NCBI GenBank assembly: GCA_910586295.1
Contig: CAJUGE010000010.1
Span: forward strand, 1 to 34,862
Direction of reading: 5' to 3'
Length of the DNA: 34,862 nucleotides
Source of the DNA: an uncultured Bacilli bacterium
GTDB lineage: Bacteria; Bacillota_I; Bacilli_A; RF39; UBA660
Shown: piece by piece, positions 32,017 to 34,862 of the stretch
How the letters are laid out: each line of letters starts with the position of its first letter
Numbering within the stretch: position 1 is the first letter of the stretch
Program-made: the position numbers and the translations under genes
The notes under the pieces: generated by a model
What the model was told of the DNA's origin: nothing
What the model saw: only the letters and a program-made list of their open reading frames with translations
The model's database searches: none

Positions 32017-32688
32017 TTATTTTCTTAAAGATAAAATAGCCTTTTCATTAATCGATAATGTTTTCGTAATCTCTTCTATTTTATCCTCGCTTACATATCC
32101 ACATCTTTGCCAATCTTCAATAGCTTCTTCGCTTACAAAAAGATAAGGTTTATCGCCAATATTAAAGTACTCTGCATATCTGCTCAAATCTTCTGGAGTA
32201 GTTGTTGCTTCAAAATTTCTATACTGTATCATAGCCATATTATACAAATCTTCATTAATACTAATAGAGTCAGTAATATAAGAAGTACCTTTCTTTTGAG
32301 GTGCTTCTAACAAATAGTAATATTGATTCACAGGCTTAAAAAACTCTACATCATCATCATGCTTAATACTTAATGCCTTAACTTGATTACTACTAGAAAC
32401 TCCATAACTTATAAAATCACTAACACTATTAGCATAATATTTAAAAATCTTATTCTTCTTATCTTTAGCATCAAATCCAGCCAAAAGTTCATTAGCTCTA
32501 GCAATCTGTTTAACACTTAGCCCAATTGTGCTTGGCGTATAAACACCTTTACTATAATTGTACCACTTTCTGCTTCGAGAAATAATTCTATTAATTAAAT
32601 CTCCATCAAACGTCCTTATATATTCTTCCCTAAATTGTCTCAATTTCTCCGCATTAGGAGAAACTTCAAAAATCTCAAAATTTCTCAT
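32017..32688 (-). CDS. Unrecognised protein, paralog B of the TTPEDLS pair
   Basis: 223 aa, soluble, same unknown family as the protein at 31320-31919. It contains KWYNYSKGVY, EDLYNMAMIQYRNF, TTTPEDLSRYAEYF and the end AILSLRK. It has an extra middle segment of about 20 residues relative to its paralog. AAGGAGG (plus positions 32698-32704) 9 nt before ATG 32688 fixes the start. A promoter TTGAAA, 17 bp, TATGAT lies further upstream, divergent from and interleaved with the ffh promoter region. The function is unknown. Confidence 0.7.
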   Translation of the reverse strand: MRNFEIFEVSPNAEKLRQFREEYIRTFDGDLINRIISRSRKWYNYSKGVYTPSTIGLSVKQIARANELLAGFDAKDKKNKIFKYYANSVSDFISYGVSSSNQVKALSIKHDDDVEFFKPVNQYYYLLEAPQKKGTSYITDSISINEDLYNMAMIQYRNFEATTTPEDLSRYAEYFNIGDKPYLFVSEEAIEDWQRCGYVSEDKIEEITKTLSINEKAILSLRK

Positions 32689-32717
32689 TCATCTAAACCT
32701 CCTTGATAAATAAATTT

Positions 32718-32776
32718 ATCATACTATAAAAGATGATATTTTTCAAATAAATATGATATAATATTTACACGAGGTG
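32718..32776 (+). promoter_or_regulatory. Divergent promoter region, ffh and paralog B
   Basis: Plus strand: extended -10 TGATATAAT with TATAAT at 32757-32762 and a poor -35; GAGGTG precedes ATG 32783. Minus strand: TTGAAA, 17 bp, TATGAT within about 32720-32748. The two promoters lie within 50 bp, so they could influence each other. Confidence 0.55.
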
Positions 32777-32782
32777 TAAAGT

Positions 32783-34090
32783 ATGTTTGAATTTTTAGGA
32801 GATAAACTAGATAATATAATAACAAAAGTAAAAGGCTACGGCGTAATTACAGAAGAAAACATAAGTGAAATGACAAGAGAAGTTCGCCTAGCTTTACTAG
32901 AAGCAGATGTAAACTACAAAATTGTAGGTGAGTTTGTAAATAATGTAAAAGAGAAAGCCCTAGGTGAAGAAGTAAAAAAGAGTTTAAAGCCAGGTGAAAT
33001 GTTTGCAAGTATTATTAGAAATGAACTAATAGACTTACTTGGAAAAGATGACTCCCCACTTATAATGGACACTAAAATGACTATAGTCTTAATGAGCGGA
33101 CTTCAAGGAAGTGGAAAAACTACAACAGTAGGAAAATTAGGTAACTTAGTAAGAAAAAAGTATGGCAAAAAGCCAATGTTTATAGCATGTGATGTATATA
33201 GACCAGCTGCAATTGACCAACTTAAAACGCTTGGTAAAAGTCTTAATATTGAAGTATACGAAGAAGGAAAATCTAATCCTGTTGAAATAGCCAAAAACGG
33301 CATAGCTTACGCAAAAGAAAAAGGATATAACTATATATTAATCGATACTGCAGGTCGTCTTCAAATAGACGAAACATTAATGGAAGAACTATCTGAAATA
33401 GAAAGGGCTATAAATCCTAATGAAGTATTACTAGTAATAGATGCGATGATGGGACAAGATTCAATAAATGTAATAACAGGATTTAATGAAAAATTAACTC
33501 TTACTGGATGTATACTTACTAAAATGGATGGCGATACAAAAGGTGGAGTGGCGTTATCCTTAAGACATTTAACAAACATCCCAATAAAACTTATAGGTGA
33601 CTCAGAAAAATTAGATGGACTAAGCGAATTTGTGCCAACTAGAATTGCTGATAGAATTCTAGGAATGGGCGACATTGTATCTATAGCAGAAAAAGCAAGC
33701 GAAATAATAGATGAAGAAGATGCTAAAGAAACCGCAAAAAAAATGAAAAAAGGAAACTTTGACTTAGAAGATTTCTTAAAACAAATGAACAGTATAAAGA
33801 AACTAGGTCCTCTTGAAAATATATTAAAGCTACTTCCAGGCGCAAAAAAAGCAGGACTTACAAACATTAATATAGATCCTAAAATAATGGCTAGAGTAGA
33901 AGCAATTGTATTATCTATGACACCAGAAGAAAGAAGGCATCCAGAAATATTAAAAGCGTCTAGAAAGCAGAGAATTGCAAAAGGTTCAGGAACATCAGTA
34001 GAAGAAGTAAACAGATTACTTAATCAATTTGAAAATATGAAAAAAATGATGAAACAATTAACAAATGGAAACATGAAGTTACCATTCTAA
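32783..34090 (+). CDS. ffh: Signal recognition particle protein Ffh (SRP54)
   Basis: 435 aa SRP GTPase that binds signal peptides and 4.5S/scRNA. N domain (residues 1-90), G domain with GLQGSGKT (106-113), CDVYRPAAIDQL, DTAGRLQID and TKMDGDTKGG, and an M domain from about residue 320 with MTPEERRHPEILKASRKQRI then RIAKGSGTSVEEVN, the RNA-binding helix-turn-helix. The tail MKKMMKQLTNGNMKLPF is short. Length is normal. It is separated from ftsY-ylxM by two minus-strand genes and has its own promoter. Confidence 0.97.
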   Translation: MFEFLGDKLDNIITKVKGYGVITEENISEMTREVRLALLEADVNYKIVGEFVNNVKEKALGEEVKKSLKPGEMFASIIRNELIDLLGKDDSPLIMDTKMTIVLMSGLQGSGKTTTVGKLGNLVRKKYGKKPMFIACDVYRPAAIDQLKTLGKSLNIEVYEEGKSNPVEIAKNGIAYAKEKGYNYILIDTAGRLQIDETLMEELSEIERAINPNEVLLVIDAMMGQDSINVITGFNEKLTLTGCILTKMDGDTKGGVALSLRHLTNIPIKLIGDSEKLDGLSEFVPTRIADRILGMGDIVSIAEKASEIIDEEDAKETAKKMKKGNFDLEDFLKQMNSIKKLGPLENILKLLPGAKKAGLTNINIDPKIMARVEAIVLSMTPEERRHPEILKASRKQRIAKGSGTSVEEVNRLLNQFENMKKMMKQLTNGNMKLPF

Positions 34091-34330
34091 ACTCTACCAA
34101 TAACGATATAATAATTTGAAGAAATGAAACGTTACAGAAATTATGACTAAAGAAACTATGAAAAATGGAATATTAGAGAAAGAGTATAGTCCAATTAGTA
34201 ATAAGAATATTCAAAAGTATTCATAATAAAGATATTGATATGAATTTAAAGGTAAAATCTACTACTCTTAAATTAGCCTACACACAAAAACACTCCAGAA
34301 CATAAGATATATTGAAAAGGAGTGAGGTTA
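34091..34330 (+). other. Intergenic between ffh and the Cys-rich gene
   Basis: No clear terminator follows ffh. An open stretch of about 27 codons (MTKETMKNGI onward, starting near 34144) has no ribosome site. AAGGAG at 34317-34322 serves the next gene. Nothing else recognised. Confidence 0.35.
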
Positions 34331-34711
34331 GTGTATAATCAAAATAATGGAATGTACAGTGGATACGAAGTTGAATCTAGTACAAGTTCAAGTAAAGAAA
34401 CATTCACTGAAAACAAATCAGTAGAAATGAGTGGAATGCCTATGTCAGGAAGTTGTTGTTCATCTATGAATGCAGGATATGGATATGGAATGGGAAGTGC
34501 TATGATGAGTACACCTTGTAGTCCAATCTATGAATGTCCTCAAGAAAGAGTAATACACAGAGAATTTGTTCACGAAGTACCACACATCATGCCAATAAAC
34601 ACAAGAATAGTAAATCATCACATCTACAAACATTCTTATAGTCCATGCTACACTTGTTGTGAAGAAAACTGTGTATCAAATGTAACAGATTGTTGCTGTA
34701 ATAATTTTTAA
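34331..34711 (+). CDS. Cys/His-rich protein resembling spore coat protein CotD
   Basis: 126 aa. The N-terminal half is Ser/Gly/Met-rich (SGMPMSGSCCSSMNAGYG). The C-terminal half reads CPQERVIHREFVHEVPHIMP, then NTRIVNHHIYKHSYSP, then clustered Cys (CYTCCEENC, CCC). The VPHI.P ... VNHH.YKH pattern is like CotD of the inner spore coat; Cys clusters fit a cross-linked or metal-binding structural protein. Start GTG 34331 is chosen because AAGGAG ends 8 nt before; GTG 34322 overlaps the ribosome site. If correct, it hints at a sporulating ancestor or a retained spore or surface role. This is a pattern match, not a search. Confidence 0.6.
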   Translation: MYNQNNGMYSGYEVESSTSSSKETFTENKSVEMSGMPMSGSCCSSMNAGYGYGMGSAMMSTPCSPIYECPQERVIHREFVHEVPHIMPINTRIVNHHIYKHSYSPCYTCCEENCVSNVTDCCCNNF

Positions 34712-34754
34712 AAGTCGAGACTTTTGAGTTTAGGTAAAAATAAATCTTTACATG

Positions 34755-34793
34755 AAAAAAATCAGAATTGTGAATAACTTTTCTGATTTTTTT
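34755..34793 (+). terminator. Terminator after the CotD-like gene
   Basis: Perfect 13-bp stem AAAAAAATCAGAA (34755-34767) with TTCTGATTTTTTT (34781-34793), which includes the T-run. Beyond it, 34794-34862 holds only a TATAAT at 34829-34834, perhaps the promoter of a gene outside the window. Confidence 0.9.
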
Positions 34794-34862
34794 GCTTTAA
34801 AATTAAGGAAAACCATTCCAAGATTTAGTATAATTAAATTGGTAAAATAAATCATTACTAAA

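Overview
The window is an AT-rich stretch of a bacterial chromosome. Gene order and protein families point to an uncultured low-GC Firmicute, most like the reduced gut Bacilli/Mollicute-related lineages such as RF39. The evidence is synteny typical of Bacilli: gpsB-rnpB, rodZ-pgsA-recA-rny, and ftsY-ylxM-ffh. Other support is a B-type RNase P RNA, both RNase Y and RNase J, a CIRCE-like operator, strong AGGAGG ribosome sites and near-consensus TTGACA-N17-TATAAT promoters. Intact genes use TGG for Trp and several end in TGA, so the ordinary bacterial code (table 11) applies, not the Mycoplasma code. The genus assignment is inference.

Layout. 1-1.1 kb: a two-gene alkylation-repair operon (ogt, tag). 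1.2-8.3 kb: an export region with two paralogous GntR / ABC-ATPase / membrane-permease operons. Between them lie a decayed phage-like island (a KilA-N gene broken by one in-frame TGA, plus a RhuM-like fragment) and a NatAB-type exporter. 8.3-12.4 kb: an hsp20 gene under a CIRCE-like operator, an EamA transporter, a DUF4186 protein, an acyltransferase and a radical SAM protein. 12.4-18.8 kb: a HAD-type nucleotidase-like protein, an MBL hydrolase, priA, an AAA/DUF4143 ATPase, fmt and a membrane-anchored protein. 18.8-25.5 kb: a small peptide or RNA transcription unit, a Ca2+/Na+ exchanger, gpsB, rnpB, rodZ-like, pgsA, recA, a small membrane protein and rny.

25.5-29.4 kb runs on the minus strand: rnjA (tail to tail with rny), an unrecognised protein, a class-I glutamine-amidotransferase-like hydrolase, and two tandem 328-bp repeats. 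On the minus strand these repeats carry headless 3' ends of a surface-protein gene ending in VRPVISL. 29.5-34.1 kb is the SRP locus (ftsY, a Nudix hydrolase, ylxM, ffh), split by two opposite-strand paralogs of an unrecognised family. The window ends with a short Cys/His-rich protein resembling the spore coat protein CotD.

Housekeeping genes cover replication restart, recombination, RNA decay, protein targeting, phospholipid synthesis and initiator-tRNA formylation. The most interesting accessory signals are the duplicated VRPVISL cassettes, the paralog pair inside the SRP locus, the duplicated GntR-exporter modules with dyad operators, and the KilA-N gene with a single TGA at a Trp position.
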